This document shows positions 39,901 through 48,264 of a stretch of 64,000 nucleotides of DNA, piece after piece. Numbering within the stretch: the first letter of the stretch is position 1; every line of letters starts with the position of its first letter. The notes beneath the pieces were generated by a model that was given only the letters and a program-made list of their open reading frames with translations, did not search any database and had not been told where the DNA came from. Position numbers and translations under genes: made by a program. Source of the DNA: Angiostrongylus vasorum (Eukaryota > Nematoda > Chromadorea > Rhabditida > Metastrongylidae); NCBI GenBank assembly GCA_018806985.1, contig JADANN010000457.1, forward strand, positions 2,596,501-2,660,500, read 5' to 3'.

Positions 39901-42900
39901 AACCACAATAGTTAAACCAACAAAACTTTGAAAAGTGGAGATCATGCCAAGGACCACACAACCAGTTAAGAGATGCCGTCCAAGTATCCAAGTAAGTTAA
40001 TAACATGCAATAAGATAAAGGGTCACTTCTATGACGAATTTTGATATTACTTAGAATTACTAAATGTCGAGCTGACTAGATATGAGCATAGGAAAAGATG
40101 TTGAATAATAATAGTTGACCTGTACAGTCAATCAATCTTCTTGTACAAACTGTGTAGAATCTAGCAGACTAGAAAAACAAGATAAAAATTTTCACGAATG
40201 CTGTTTCCGTTATAATATACAGTATAACTCCATATGCTCAGATTGCTGCTTAATCCAAATTGAACTGAAAATATCTGCTGAACATACCTAACAATTCCGG
40301 AATCTATCAGCTTCATTATCTTTCGCTTCGATACCACGGTGTAGTTTACGTTTAGTCTACCATACTCCCACTGTACCGGACAATAAATATCCAACATGTT
40401 GCAAAGCGCGTAGTAAGAACTTCGTCTGCAAGGTATTATTCCTTATGAAGCACTAGGATTGCAACGAAATAACTTAGCACATAGCCCTAGGAATATTCTC
40501 AGAAGCAGAAAAGAGGAAATGATACTTATCAAAAGAACAAATTTTTGAGGTACTACCAAGCATTACCATTATCAAAAAAAACGTTTTTTGAAGGCTGCAT
40601 AAACTTAGGTAGAATATAGAAAATCTTAAGTAGCGTATTTCTTTGTACACAACAAAAGTAGGGAATATAAACAATAATGAAAAAGAATATGAAAGGTATA
40701 CCTTGACTGAAATTCCTTCGTACAAAGTGAGTGGGTGATATTCTCAATTGAGTCGCATAGACAATGAGAATAGTCGTATGTCGGGTAAATGCACCACTTA
40801 TCTCCCGTCCTAGGATGTGGAACGTACTTGATGCGGTATGCCACAGGGTCAATTTTACCTTCTTCGAGAGTTAGGTTTAATCGCAAAGTGGCTTCACCCT
40901 CATCGAATTTTCCATTCTTCATGTCCTAAAGGCCACGACAACGTAACAATGACAAACTTTAACCTATAAGGTTTCATAAAAGTTAACATAACAATCTCGA
41001 TGACCTACATTTATCTCGAAAAAAGCAAAGGCTTTCACATTAGATAATTAAGAAGGGAAGGAAACGTTCACTTGCTTGAAATAGCTGCAGAGATTCCTCA
41101 ATCGGCCGAGTCCGCCATGGAGATGGCTGCACATCAAAACCTCGAATCTCTTCCACTCGTTGGTGGCAAACATATGCTTTGCCTTTTTTGATCAACTCCA
41201 CAGCCCACTAGAATTTTCTGAGAACATGAGCTCAACAATAAAATGTATACACATCTGAACCGACACGATTGTTTAATACTCACGGTCCTACGTAGCGAGT
41301 TGATTTCCACTCATTTGGCGTAAAAACAACTGCGGCTTTCAGTTTTGAATCAACCTATCTTTAGCCCAAAATAAACTTTATTATGTAATATAGGTTATTA
41401 GAATCTTTGTTCCTGGCACAGAAGCTCTCTTCTTTTGCCATGTCGAAATTCTGATTACTTGCACTCCACCAAACGTGCACTGTATTCGTCGAAGCTCGTA
41501 TTTTGAAAATGAAGATAATCGGATAAGCAATAGTTCATCAATTAACACCTTCGCGACAACGCCTAATTTTGGCCTTGTTGAAGAAAAGACGACGTGTAGT
41601 TTCTCGCTGGGCTTATTGTAACACCTGTCGATGTCACACCGGTACTTCAGCGGTCTTCACGTGGCCCCACCACCTCCTGTTGTGGTTTCCGTTCTAAAAA
41701 ACCGGTGCTTCTCGGCATTTTGAAAGAATTTCTGTTTCGCCGTCCTATACATGCTTCGTGTTCCTCCATCCATCCTCCTGTTTTCGGTGCATATATAACT
41801 CTTGTGTACGAAGAAAAACACTAGTCCACTATATAATAAGAGCCTTCTCAGCATTTAGTGGTTGCATAGATTTTGCAAGAAACATTGCGACTTTTACCTC
41901 GCGGCTTCGATATTCCCTCATTCCATACAGCACCCGAAAGTCTTAATAGCAACTGAAAATTAGGAAACAACAAAGTGTTTATCAAAAATGATGCTGCACA
42001 CTGCATGTGATGACAGTTCTTCGAGGTAGAGGCATTTCAGCGCCTCTTCATTGGCCACACTGTTCAGAAGAAGTAGTCTCTCACCGCAAAATCAGAAATT
42101 AATGAGAAATTATTACGACGACATACTCCTATGGACGATACTCGCCATAGCGTCTGCGTTGAATAGGTTAACTAGTAGAACAAGAAGTCTAGGAAAAGAC
42201 TTCCGTGCCCCAAATAAACTATCGGAAAGAAGATGGAACCTATATGTGTCACACCGGCCATTCTCTCAACCTCACTATGACACCTATGGAGGTCGCTCGT
42301 TGCGAGAGTGTTAAAGCACGATCGCATCCCTAACTACGTTGCTGCTGTTTATGACCGCCGGGATTTCGTTTGGAATTCTAAACATCTCAGCCTTGTTTTC
42401 ATTTTTTTTTGGAAACTTTGAATCCAAAGAACTCCAGAGAGCAAATAAGTCTTAAATAATTATACACGCTCCTAAATGATAAAGCAAAGTCTTTTTTTAC
42501 AAGCCGACCAGGCAATGAACTCCTCAGGTATTCTAATTATCAAAAAACTCTCAGAAGTCTGAGAAAAAGCAGCAGCTTCGGGCCCTAAAGCTTAAAAAAC
42601 AGAAGCATCAAAGTAATTGAACAATCGCATACATTTACCTTCATTTTCCCTATTTTATTTCGTTCAAAGGAAAACGCACTCACTTCGTAGAGCTGTTGAA
42701 AATTATCTGATGAGTGCGTGATACGTGCTGGAGTATAGCCTGAAACAACCTAGGAGACGAGTTCGAATAGTGTATGCGACTATGTCACAGTTATACAGGT
42801 CTTAAAACATGCTTTTGACGTACTTTTGAAGCGACCAATTCGTTACCGTATTTTATCACTGGAATAGAAATAATGGGATGAACAAACAAATGGAAAGAAA

Positions 42901-45900
42901 CAGCAAGAAAGATTGCGGCAATGGAACTGGATTTAACAGAAAAAAAAATAAGACATAAGAAGACAATATGGCTGACCAACCTAACCAATTAACGATGTCC
43001 TCAATAGCTTTAAAGAATTTTTCCTCTTCTTTCTCAGGATTTGTGTCGTCAAATCGTAAATTGCATAAACCTCCATGAGCCTATGAACATAAGACCAGTA
43101 TGAGGCAGCACAAAGCTACAAAGGCTGTAGAAAAAAAACGCTGGTATAAATGAAATGAGGATAAATAATACCTTGGCATACCCAAAATTGATGTTTATAG
43201 CCTTTGCATGTCCAATGTGAAGAACACCATTCGGTTCTGGAGGAAATCTTGTGATAACCTAAAAAAATATTACCTTTCAAATGCATCACTACCAACACTG
43301 AAATAAACAACAAAAGTGCACAGTAACATTTTGTAAGTTTGTGAAAATCAGTAAAGTGTGGATTAGCAGCAGCAAATTCGAAATGTGGTATTATTCAAAA
43401 AGCTAAGTGGTCTAAGGACACCAGACATCAACAAAAGAATAAAGCTATCGGCGTTGATCAAACCCTTAGGGATGGACCATGCATTCGACTTTAATGGAGC
43501 ATCGACGTAGGTGACTGAATGCACCATCTCTGGCCTTTACATTGACTCATGGTGGCCTACCGATGTATCGAGTCAGTACTGCTATCCTCCCAGACAATTT
43601 TGGTACCAATTTACCGAACCCGGAGTAATGGAAGGCTTGTTGAACCTAGAGCATGGGGATCGATCCCTTTGTATTGAGGGCGCCTCCGAACACTGCGCAA
43701 CAAGCTCCTTACTACGCGAGACAGCAGTAGTAGTTGAAAACTTAGAACTAGGAAACCAACGAACGTCTGGTAACAAATGTCAAAGTGATAAGTCCTCACG
43801 ATGATTATAAAACAATGGACCTGTCAAAGTCAACTAGTAAGATTTGTTAGCGTTAAAAGTATGTCCTCTATCTGTACAGGACTAACACCAGTAGAAAAAA
43901 AGAAATCGTACCTTTCCACCAGTTGCCTCAACATGTTTGCGTAATAATTCCTTCGTATGAGGTGTAGATATATAACCATCCGTAGTATAATTCATGCCCA
44001 CCTAAAGGAAACATGATAGATATACGATAATACTTCTCAAGCTATGAATGTTAGCAAATTCGACCACCTCATGGAAACGGGCACGTGTGCGCATGAGTTC
44101 TTCAATCGTTGCACTTCCTTCGCTTTCTGAAAATTCTATCTGCTTAGGATTAGAAGATTAGACTTAAAATTTCCAGACAAATAATACAGATACAGATGCG
44201 TGCGCGTGTGGCGCAGTGGTCGGAGGCGCCCTGCAACACACACGTGGAATGGGTCTCCGTGCCCATGGCCCACTAAGCCTTCCATCCCTCCGAGGGTCGA
44301 CAAATTGGTACCAGAATTGTCTGGGAGGATAGCAGCACGGACTCGATACATCGGTAGGCCACCGCGAGTTATTGTAAAGACCTGATATGCATTCAGTCAC
44401 CTCCAACGATACTTAACGAAATCGGATGCATAACGCAACCCTCAGGGATTGATCAACGGCGAGACCTTTATCATTTACCTTTTTAATACAAATGCGATCA
44501 TCTCACCGTTACTGTCTTCAGTTTGCTGTAGCGTTGAAGTTCCAAAAGTTCGATGCCCCAATCCGTTCTGTTGTTCTCTGTTGTTAGCAGCTACCAATCT
44601 AATGCTAGCGGCCGATTTCTTTTCATGTTTTTCCTCCTTTACCTGAATGCAAAAAAGCCGTGATAACAAAAAAAGATATACCCAAAAAAGTTCATAGACG
44701 TCATCTCGTTCCTTCTTAATGTCTTTAAATTCATAAGGAAACATGCGTAAGTGTACTTCCAAACAAGTAGAGGAAAATTCTTAACGGTTATCTTTATAAA
44801 AGCCTACAGTTAATGCACCTTAAACATTTAAAACAAAGCGTTGGGACCTTTTTCCTAGGAATTAGATCATCGACAGTCCTAGGACCCAAAACCTCGAGAA
44901 GCTGAAGGTCGACCTCTTTCTTCACGTACGCTCCGTCAGCCCATGGTAGTGAAGATCGAACTTCACCTAGCAATTTTCCCACATTAAAAGTGTACCGGTC
45001 AGTTAGCAAACGTTCTTTGTATTTACTGATAACACCGGATACCTTAAAAGTTGGACTTTTCAATTGTCATGTGTCGGGTGACAGTAACAAGAATAAATCT
45101 AACTTCTAGATTTGCAACGTAAACAATAATCGTAACACTACAATAAAAAGTAGGAGATAGCACCTATAGGCCAATAACACAGCAGAGGAAGGCGAAACGA
45201 AGGACTCGCATGGTGCGGTGGCGAACCGTTAGTCCCCAGAAAGGGTAATAGCGTGATAGCGTATTCGTTCCCCACACAGCGTACACCAGCGGTGCGGAGT
45301 TTTGCAAACAACTCACCCTCATTATGTTAAAGCAGGAGACTTACTACATCTTCAATCTGGTCATGAGTGACAACAACTCCGACACCACACGCCTTCTCAA
45401 ATGCTGTTACGTCCACATCGTGAACACTTTTAGTTAAGAGATAATCCAAAGCAGCGGAAACCTACAATGTTTGCTGAAAACTTACAGTCACAGAAATCTA
45501 TCGATATTAAATTTATCTTTCACCATTTGAAAAACTCCTATTACTTACTTACTTGGGTACTTGAACGGCCTATCCCCACTGGTTGTGCGGACAAAAGCAT
45601 ATTCTCCATTTTTCGGAGTTTTGTTGGTTCAGCCACTGTTTTCCTGGAGTCCCAAAGGGAGCCTGGCCAAAGTCTCCCCAGGTCGTCACCACCACAGGCA
45701 ATCGCCGCCCTTGTGCATCAGAGGGTGATCTGCCACCAAGTGACTGGTTTAGTAGCAGGACGGTGCTGGATCCTGGTATTGGATTACTCTTAGCTAGCTA
45801 GACTTTCTGGTTGAACCGCCGGACTCCTTCCCACCCTGGCAGACCCTGCCTGGGGATGAATCTCACCGCTGTACATCGCAGCCCAATACCCAGGAACACC

Positions 45901-46380
45901 TCCCAGCCACGATGGGGCCATAAACCGTTGGGAGGAAAAGTCCCATTAGTTAGAAAAATACAGAAGATATTAATGAAACGCAGAAAAAACTTGCATACTT
46001 GTGCTTCGCTCCTGATTCCTCCAACGATGATGAACTGAACCACCAACTGTACATGTTTCGCACATTGTGGTTTTACCTTCGTTCCCAACTGGTACAATAG
46101 AGTTCCCTGTGAAAAACCAGTTACCTCTATAGCTTAAAGAAATATATAAGTTCACAGGATATCCCAACTACAGCAAGGAAAATCTCACAGCATTCACCAT
46201 ACCAACAAAAGAAAAGGAAACTACCTGCACTCTCGTTAGATCCTTCTTCGATTTGCCAATAGTCGTCAGCTCATGCTCTGCGATGGTTATAATTTCCAGT
46301 AACTGCTTTGACAGAGCCGCATTCTTTTCAGTTTCCTTCACTTTTTGCTCAGAAAGGCCTAACCAGAATAAATTTGACAT
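13700..46380 (-). CDS. qars-1: Glutaminyl-tRNA synthetase, cytoplasmic (20 coding exons over 32.7 kb)
   Basis: Attaches glutamine to tRNA-Gln. Exons in transcript order: 46225-46380, 45999-46106, 45345-45461, 44848-45042, 44507-44642, 44068-44126, 43912-44001, 43172-43258, 42981-43080, 42684-42739, 41076-41207, 40702-40925, 40288-40425, 38796-38969, 38152-38320, 25202-25282, 24957-25084, 18394-18460, 16146-16271, 13700-13750. All phases agree, giving 796 residues (human enzyme about 775). The N-terminal Glx-specific tRNA-binding region is 1-200 and a charged linker about 193-257. The class I catalytic core has HIGH at 301-304, [10 protein letters not shown] near 325 and the KMSKS equivalent VVSKRK at 517-522. 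The C-terminal anticodon-binding barrels run from about 565 to the end ([18 protein letters not shown]). No frameshift or stop was found. The start ATG aligns with the family N-terminus (LGLSEQK). A possible splice or trans-splice acceptor (TCTCAG) lies just upstream. Residue numbers are counted from my exon model. Confidence 0.96.
13751..16145 (-). other. qars-1 intron 19 (2.4 kb)
   Basis: Contains open frames on both strands (for example 15446-15886 plus, 146 codons; 13894-14145 minus). None resembles a known domain. No repeat of the families described here was recognised. Confidence 0.6.
16146..16271 (-). CDS. qars-1: qars-1 exon 19
   Basis: 42 codons, [12 protein letters not shown] ... 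[19 protein letters not shown] ... PGK, acceptor TTTTCAG and donor GTTTGT. QFERxGYFxVD is a near-terminal family motif. Confidence 0.95.
16321..16372. repeat. AAAT and TA microsatellite
   Basis: Short AAAT units (16321-16340) pass into a (TA)n run to about 16372, inside qars-1 intron 18. Confidence 0.85.
17210..17715. mobile_element. M1 inverted-repeat element, copy 1 (intron 18 of qars-1)
   Basis: The left end (ATTTATTCGGCCAAGGTTTC, then GACTTCTTCGTCTTCCTCAG) and the right end (CTCTGAGGAAAACGAAGACG, then TAGCTGAATAAACC) are imperfect inverted repeats of 50 bp or more. Outside them lie CTAACACAAG and CTCGTGTTAG, which extend the inverted repeat. The interior has no coding frame. It is a MITE-like non-autonomous element of about 500 bp. 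Confidence 0.7.
18394..18460 (-). CDS. qars-1: qars-1 exon 18
   Basis: 67 bp encoding [19 protein letters not shown]... between ATCTAG and GTAAGT. KNPEDPxEVPxGFLSDxN is a conserved block of the second anticodon barrel. Confidence 0.95.
20193..20583 (+). repeat. R1 dispersed repeat, copy 2
   Basis: Full-length R1 copy with head CAGTTTACCACCTCATCGTG and tail CAAGTACCAAGTAATTAAG. It is in the same orientation as copy 3, only 350 bp away. Confidence 0.85.
20937..21330 (+). repeat. R1 dispersed repeat, copy 3
   Basis: Full-length R1 copy, head CCAACGGTTTACCGCCTCAT, tail ATCAAGTACCAAGTAAGTA. The ORFs of up to 124 codons across it are shared repeat sequence, not a gene. Confidence 0.88.
24957..25282 (-). 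CDS. qars-1: qars-1 exons 16 and 17 (anticodon-binding barrels)
   Basis: Exon 16 (25202-25282) reads [20 protein letters not shown]. Exon 17 (24957-25084) reads [16 protein letters not shown] ... [20 protein letters not shown]. They match human GFKRLAWGQPVGLRH and [20 protein letters not shown]. The phases join exon 15 (phase 0) and exon 18 (phase 2), which proves that these distant exons belong to the same gene. Confidence 0.95.
26170..26425 (-). repeat. S1 tRNA-derived SINE, diverged copy
   Basis: Minus orientation. The 3' part (CTCTCGACGTTGAACAATCA, GAGGGATGCGCCATGC) matches other S1 copies. The tRNA-like head near 26390-26420 is badly decayed. Confidence 0.6.
28238..28272 (+). repeat. 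CAA trinucleotide repeat
   Basis: A run of AAC/CAA units, interrupted once, inside qars-1 intron 15. It explains the poly-Gln or poly-Cys look of the open frames over it. Confidence 0.85.
29330..29570 (-). mobile_element. Degenerate non-LTR reverse transcriptase fragment
   Basis: The minus strand just below 29550 gives pieces resembling [18 protein letters not shown], the palm motif A region of non-LTR reverse transcriptases, with frameshifts and stops. It is a short scrap, probably of a different element from the RTE copies further right. Confidence 0.45.
30808..31082 (+). repeat. S1 tRNA-derived SINE
   Basis: The head GTAGAGCAGTGGTAGGAGGC resembles a tRNA A box and GAAAGCGATCCCC a B box. 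The body includes AAATTGGTACCA and GTCTGGGAGGATAGCAGCAC. The 3' end GATTGATCAACGCCGACACC is followed by a T run, as in the other copies. Confidence 0.85.
32870..35130 (+). pseudogene. RTE-type retrotransposon, copy C (internally deleted)
   Basis: Two blocks match the RTE copies at 49-55 kb. 32870-33310 matches their 5' leader (AAAAGCGACCTCATGTTTCC ... TGTGTGGGTGTGTTTGCTCAT). 33840-35100 matches the reverse-transcriptase 3' half, including the counterpart of [15 protein letters not shown] and the C-terminal RNase/Zn-knuckle-like tail region. The endonuclease half is missing. Many stops and frameshifts are present, so it is dead. Confidence 0.75.
35617..36223. mobile_element. M2 TTAA-bounded MITE, copy 1 (uninterrupted)
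   Basis: About 607 bp. The right end is GCGAGGGTGTTAA. The left end is degraded but recognisable (TCAACACGTTAGTGACGACG). The interior matches the copy at 60.1 kb over several hundred bases (for example TTTATGGTG.TA.TTACAAT and CTATGGTCCAT). No transposase is encoded. Confidence 0.75.
36893..36960. repeat. (TA)n microsatellite
   Basis: About 65 bp of near-perfect TA repeat. It produces a run of Tyr-Ile in one frame. Confidence 0.95.
38152..38320 (-). CDS. qars-1: qars-1 exon 15
   Basis: [15 protein letters not shown] ... VPDFPSD ... [14 protein letters not shown], first anticodon-binding barrel. It is followed by the 12.9 kb intron 15. Confidence 0.95.
38485..38692 (+). repeat. S2 repeat (qars-1 intron 14)
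   Basis: Begins CCACAATGATGCTGAGATAT, contains TTTCGCCTTTCTCTCAGC, and ends in CATCCGTCAACGGGACTGAT. The reverse strand has tRNA-like A and B boxes (a GGTG.GGTGG-like block and CGTTCCCC), so it is probably a second tRNA-derived SINE family. Confidence 0.75.
38796..38969 (-). CDS. qars-1: qars-1 exon 14
   Basis: [19 protein letters not shown] ... [12 protein letters not shown] ... [14 protein letters not shown]. This is the end of the catalytic unit and the entry to the anticodon-binding region, with phase 2 at both ends. Confidence 0.97.
39658..40000 (+). repeat. R1 dispersed repeat, copy 4 (qars-1 intron 13)
   Basis: Same head and tail as the other R1 copies but about 50 bp shorter. The internal segment that reads ACCAGTACCAGGATCCACC elsewhere is deleted. 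Confidence 0.85.
40288..40425 (-). CDS. qars-1: qars-1 exon 13 (KMSKS-equivalent motif)
   Basis: [22 protein letters not shown] followed by VVSKRK, which takes the place of KMSKS in glutaminyl-tRNA synthetases. A change from human SSYFWLCN to SSYYALCN is visible. Confidence 0.97.
40702..40925 (-). CDS. qars-1: qars-1 exon 12
   Basis: The largest exon of the gene, [15 protein letters not shown] ... DPVAYRIKY ... [18 protein letters not shown] ... [10 protein letters not shown]. It is highly conserved catalytic-domain sequence including the glutamine-pocket region, and ends in phase 2. Confidence 0.97.
41076..41207 (-). CDS. qars-1: qars-1 exon 11 (GC donor)
   Basis: 44 codons, [17 protein letters not shown] ... 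[16 protein letters not shown]. The only donor that keeps frame and homology into exon 12 is GCAAGTGA, a GC-AG intron. The nearby GTGAAC would shift the frame. Confidence 0.93.
41542..42314. mobile_element. M2 TTAA-bounded MITE, copy 2 (qars-1 intron 10)
   Basis: Starts TTAACACCTTCGCGACAACG and ends GTCGCTCGTTGCGAGAGTGTTAA-like, an inverted repeat with TTAA at both outer edges. Parts of the interior diverge from the 35.6 and 60.1 kb copies, so it may be a subfamily. It accounts for more than half of an otherwise small intron. Confidence 0.75.
42684..42739 (-). CDS. qars-1: qars-1 exon 10
   Basis: 56-bp exon encoding [18 protein letters not shown], flanked by TTTCAG and GTGAGT. It corresponds to human YTPYKVTYASDYFDQLY. 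The following intron 10 holds the M2 element. Confidence 0.93.
42981..43258 (-). CDS. qars-1: qars-1 exons 8 and 9 (HIGH signature)
   Basis: Exon 8 (43172-43258) carries [19 protein letters not shown], with the class I ATP-binding HIGH motif. Exon 9 (42981-43080) carries [16 protein letters not shown], which includes residues lining the glutamine and tRNA 3'-end site in this family, and ends in a split glycine codon with donor GTTGGTC. Confidence 0.96.
43441..43701 (-). repeat. S1 tRNA-derived SINE (qars-1 intron 7)
   Basis: Minus-strand copy. The tail GGCGTTGATCAAACCCTTAG is on the left and the tRNA-like head (reverse of GCGCAGTGTTCGGAGGCGCC) on the right. The small ORFs across it are not genes. 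Confidence 0.85.
43912..44001 (-). CDS. qars-1: qars-1 exon 7
   Basis: 30 codons, [20 protein letters not shown] ... VEATGGK, the segment leading into the Rossmann-fold catalytic core. Confidence 0.93.
44068..44642 (-). CDS. qars-1: qars-1 exons 5 and 6 (variable linker)
   Basis: Exon 5 (44507-44642) encodes a lysine/glutamate/glutamine-rich linker ([13 protein letters not shown] ...). Exon 6 (44068-44126) encodes [20 protein letters not shown] up to the catalytic domain. Two acceptors compete for exon 6. Only the one after AATTTTCAG keeps phase with the exon 5 donor (GTGAGA, phase 1). An S1 SINE sits in the intron between them. Confidence 0.85.
44199..44478 (+). repeat. S1 tRNA-derived SINE (qars-1 intron 5)
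   Basis: A well-preserved copy with head GTGTGGCGCAGTGGTCGGAG, B-box-like GTGGAATGGGTCTCC, and a body with AAATTGGTACCAG and CACCGCGAGT. The tail is GATTGATCAACGGCGAGACC. Confidence 0.9.
44848..45042 (-). CDS. qars-1: qars-1 exon 4
   Basis: 65 codons, [13 protein letters not shown] ... LLGEVRS.LPWADG ... EVLGP. It is the second part of the N-terminal domain. The acceptor is TTTTAAG (AAG, not CAG) and the donor GTCCCA, both weak, but phase 0 and homology fix them. Confidence 0.88.
45160..45312 (-). repeat. S2 repeat (qars-1 intron 3)
   Basis: Opposite orientation to the other S2 copies. In this strand sense it reads GCATGGTGCGGTGGCGAAC ... GTATTCGTTCCCCAC, a plausible A box/B box pair. Its insertion explains half of the intron. 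Confidence 0.75.
45345..45461 (-). CDS. qars-1: qars-1 exon 3
   Basis: 39 codons, [11 protein letters not shown] ... [19 protein letters not shown], with clean donor GTAAGT. The GVGVxVTxxQIE motif is conserved in the N-terminal domain. Confidence 0.92.
45541..45935 (-). repeat. R1 dispersed repeat, copy 5 (qars-1 intron 2)
   Basis: Minus-orientation R1 copy. The tail TTACTTACTTACTTGGGTAC shows the AAGT-type simple repeat clearly. The head is CCATAAACCGTTGGGAGG. Confidence 0.88.
45999..46106 (-). CDS. qars-1: qars-1 exon 2
   Basis: 36 codons, [14 protein letters not shown] ... GIRSEAQ, between acceptor TTCACAG and donor GTATGC. It matches the helical N-terminal domain (human GILLYGLASRL...). 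Confidence 0.9.
46225..46380 (-). CDS. qars-1: qars-1 exon 1 (start, N-terminal domain)
   Basis: Starts [12 protein letters not shown] and ends TRVQ in phase 0 at donor GTAGTTTCC. The LGLSEQKxxET motif is the usual beginning of eukaryotic glutaminyl-tRNA synthetase. Confidence 0.9.
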
Positions 46381-46454
46381 TCTGCCTGAGATACGAACAA
46401 TATATGTCGTTCATCGACTACACCTTAACCACGCCACAAGACAAAGTAACTTTA

Positions 46455-46622
46455 ACACAACCACAAAGATGCTGAGATATTCACAAAACATGGACCTTTG
46501 GCCAGATCGAACCACGATTACCTCTTCTGGGAGATCGCGTAATACACACTGCACCACGAAGGCCCTTGGTTTGCGTTTCTCTCAGCTAGTTTTTCTCTCA
46601 TCTAACTGTAAAAGCTGTCAAA
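46455..46622 (+). repeat. S2 repeat next to the qars-1 start
   Basis: Diverged S2 copy (AACCACAAAGATGCTGAGAT ... CGTTTCTCTCAGCTAG) directly upstream of the qars-1 coding start. Confidence 0.65.
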
Positions 46623-46860
46623 GACCAGTGAGAAAAGTAGACCATGAAGGCATCCTGGAGTAGTGGAGAATATCACTCCGTGTTGTTTTGCAAGAGGTGC
46701 CGTTACGGATGTTGCATTTATCTCGACGACGTTCTTCCTTGTTTTTCATCTCGCAATGCAGGATCAAGTAGTCATTGGATGAACGGATTTGTAAGCATTT
46801 CGTTCAAAGAAAAGTAGGTGTGAAATCGAAGGTGAGGGGTCTGCGTCAAAGGGAAGCTCT

Positions 46861-47125
46861 AAAAACTCTCGGCGTTGATAAATCCCCAAAGGATGCGCCA
46901 TGCATTCAACGTCATTAAGTATCGCTGCAGGTGACTGAATGCATATGTGGCCTTTCGGTGACCTACCGATGTATTGAACCAGGGCTGCTATCTTCCCAGA
47001 CAATTCTTCTAGTACCAGTTTGCCGATCCCGGAGGGATGGAATCACTGGTGAGCCACGGGGGGGAGGGGATCGATCCCATGTGTATCGCACGGCGCCTCC
47101 GACCACTGCGCCACATGCGCTCTTC
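46861..47125 (-). repeat. S1 tRNA-derived SINE
   Basis: Minus orientation, tail CTCGGCGTTGATAAATCCCC, and a head near 47090-47125 containing the reverse of GTGGCGCAGTGGTCGGAGGC. Confidence 0.85.
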
Positions 47126-47610
47126 GCCAAAGGGAAGCCCCCAACTGAAGCAAGCGAGTGGATCATCCTGATCCCTGATCATTCCTGTGCTTCTGCAAAA
47201 CATTCCATGGATAGAAGGACATGGAGAAGTAAAATTAGGTTTAATTAAAGAGCTTCGGCTACCCTCCATCATCGATTCTTTTTGCAGATAGTTTCTTATT
47301 GTGTTCTCTTCCATGCCTGGAAATAGAACCCTACTTCTAGGACACCAAATCTCCAGTCACAAAGATCAGAGAGGCGAGAGGCGAATGGATGTACGAGAAC
47401 ACGTTAGTTCTCAGAAAGCTAACTGGAAAAGCTCGTCGAACCAACAACATACAAGTGTAAGTGAAATTGCGCTAAAGTTAACATAGTTGCTGAGAACGGA
47501 CCTTTCAAGCGAATTCTACTGCAACTAACTGAATCTTCGCAAAAGTTTCTGATTCCTGTGCTTGGCATATTTCTTGTGTCTTTGTAACCAAATACGCGAA
47601 ATAAATACTA

Positions 47611-47822
47611 GTACAGCCACAATGATGCTGAGATATTTGCAAAACTCCGGACGGCAAGGATCTGCGCTGGGGAACGAACGCGCTATTAGCCTTTCCGAGG
47701 GCTAACGAGCTCATTACCACACCATGCGGGTCCTTCGTTTCGCCTGTTTCTCAGCTGGTTTTCTCTCTTCCATTGCCATCAGCAATCATCCGTCAACGAG
47801 ATTGATCCTAGGAGCACAAATA
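47611..47822 (+). repeat. S2 repeat
   Basis: Full-length S2 copy, GCCACAATGATGCTGAGATA to CAACGAGATTGATCCTAGGA. It closely matches the 38.5 kb copy. Confidence 0.8.
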
Positions 47823-47995
47823 CTAATAATTTTCGGTTTTACTCTCAGTTCCGTTCCAGTATTCTTCACAACAGATAGGAGGCCCTCTAGTTTGTAGGTC
47901 GAACAGCAGTGGAAGCTGTGCGGAAAGGACAGAGATATTGTACCTACGAATTCTTTGCAGCATTATAAACTGGATACAGATGTTAAAAATAACGG

Positions 47996-48264
47996 GTAAA
48001 GCCCTCTGCGTTGATTAATCTCTGAGGGATGCGCCATGCACTCGACTTCATTGGGTATTGTTGGAGGTGGATTCAATGCATATCTGCCCTTTACTATGGC
48101 TCGCGATGGTCTACCGATGTATCAAGCCAGTGCCGCTATCCTCCCAGACGGGTCTGCTACCAATTTGCTGAACGCGAAAGGATGGAAGCTGTGATGGACC
48201 TGGGGCGCGGGGACGATCCCATGCGTATTGCAAGGTGCCTCCGAGCAATGCTCTCCACGCGCCC
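47996..48264 (-). repeat. S1 tRNA-derived SINE
   Basis: Minus orientation, tail CTCTGCGTTGATTAATCTCT, body GGTCTACCGATGTATCAAGC. The head near 48240-48264 is decayed. Confidence 0.75.

Noticed and set aside
43511..43804. 97-codon ORF and similar ORFs at 44.2, 46.9, 48.1 and 60.5-60.9 kb
   Set aside because: All fall on S1 SINE copies and share the same translated fragments. Not genes.
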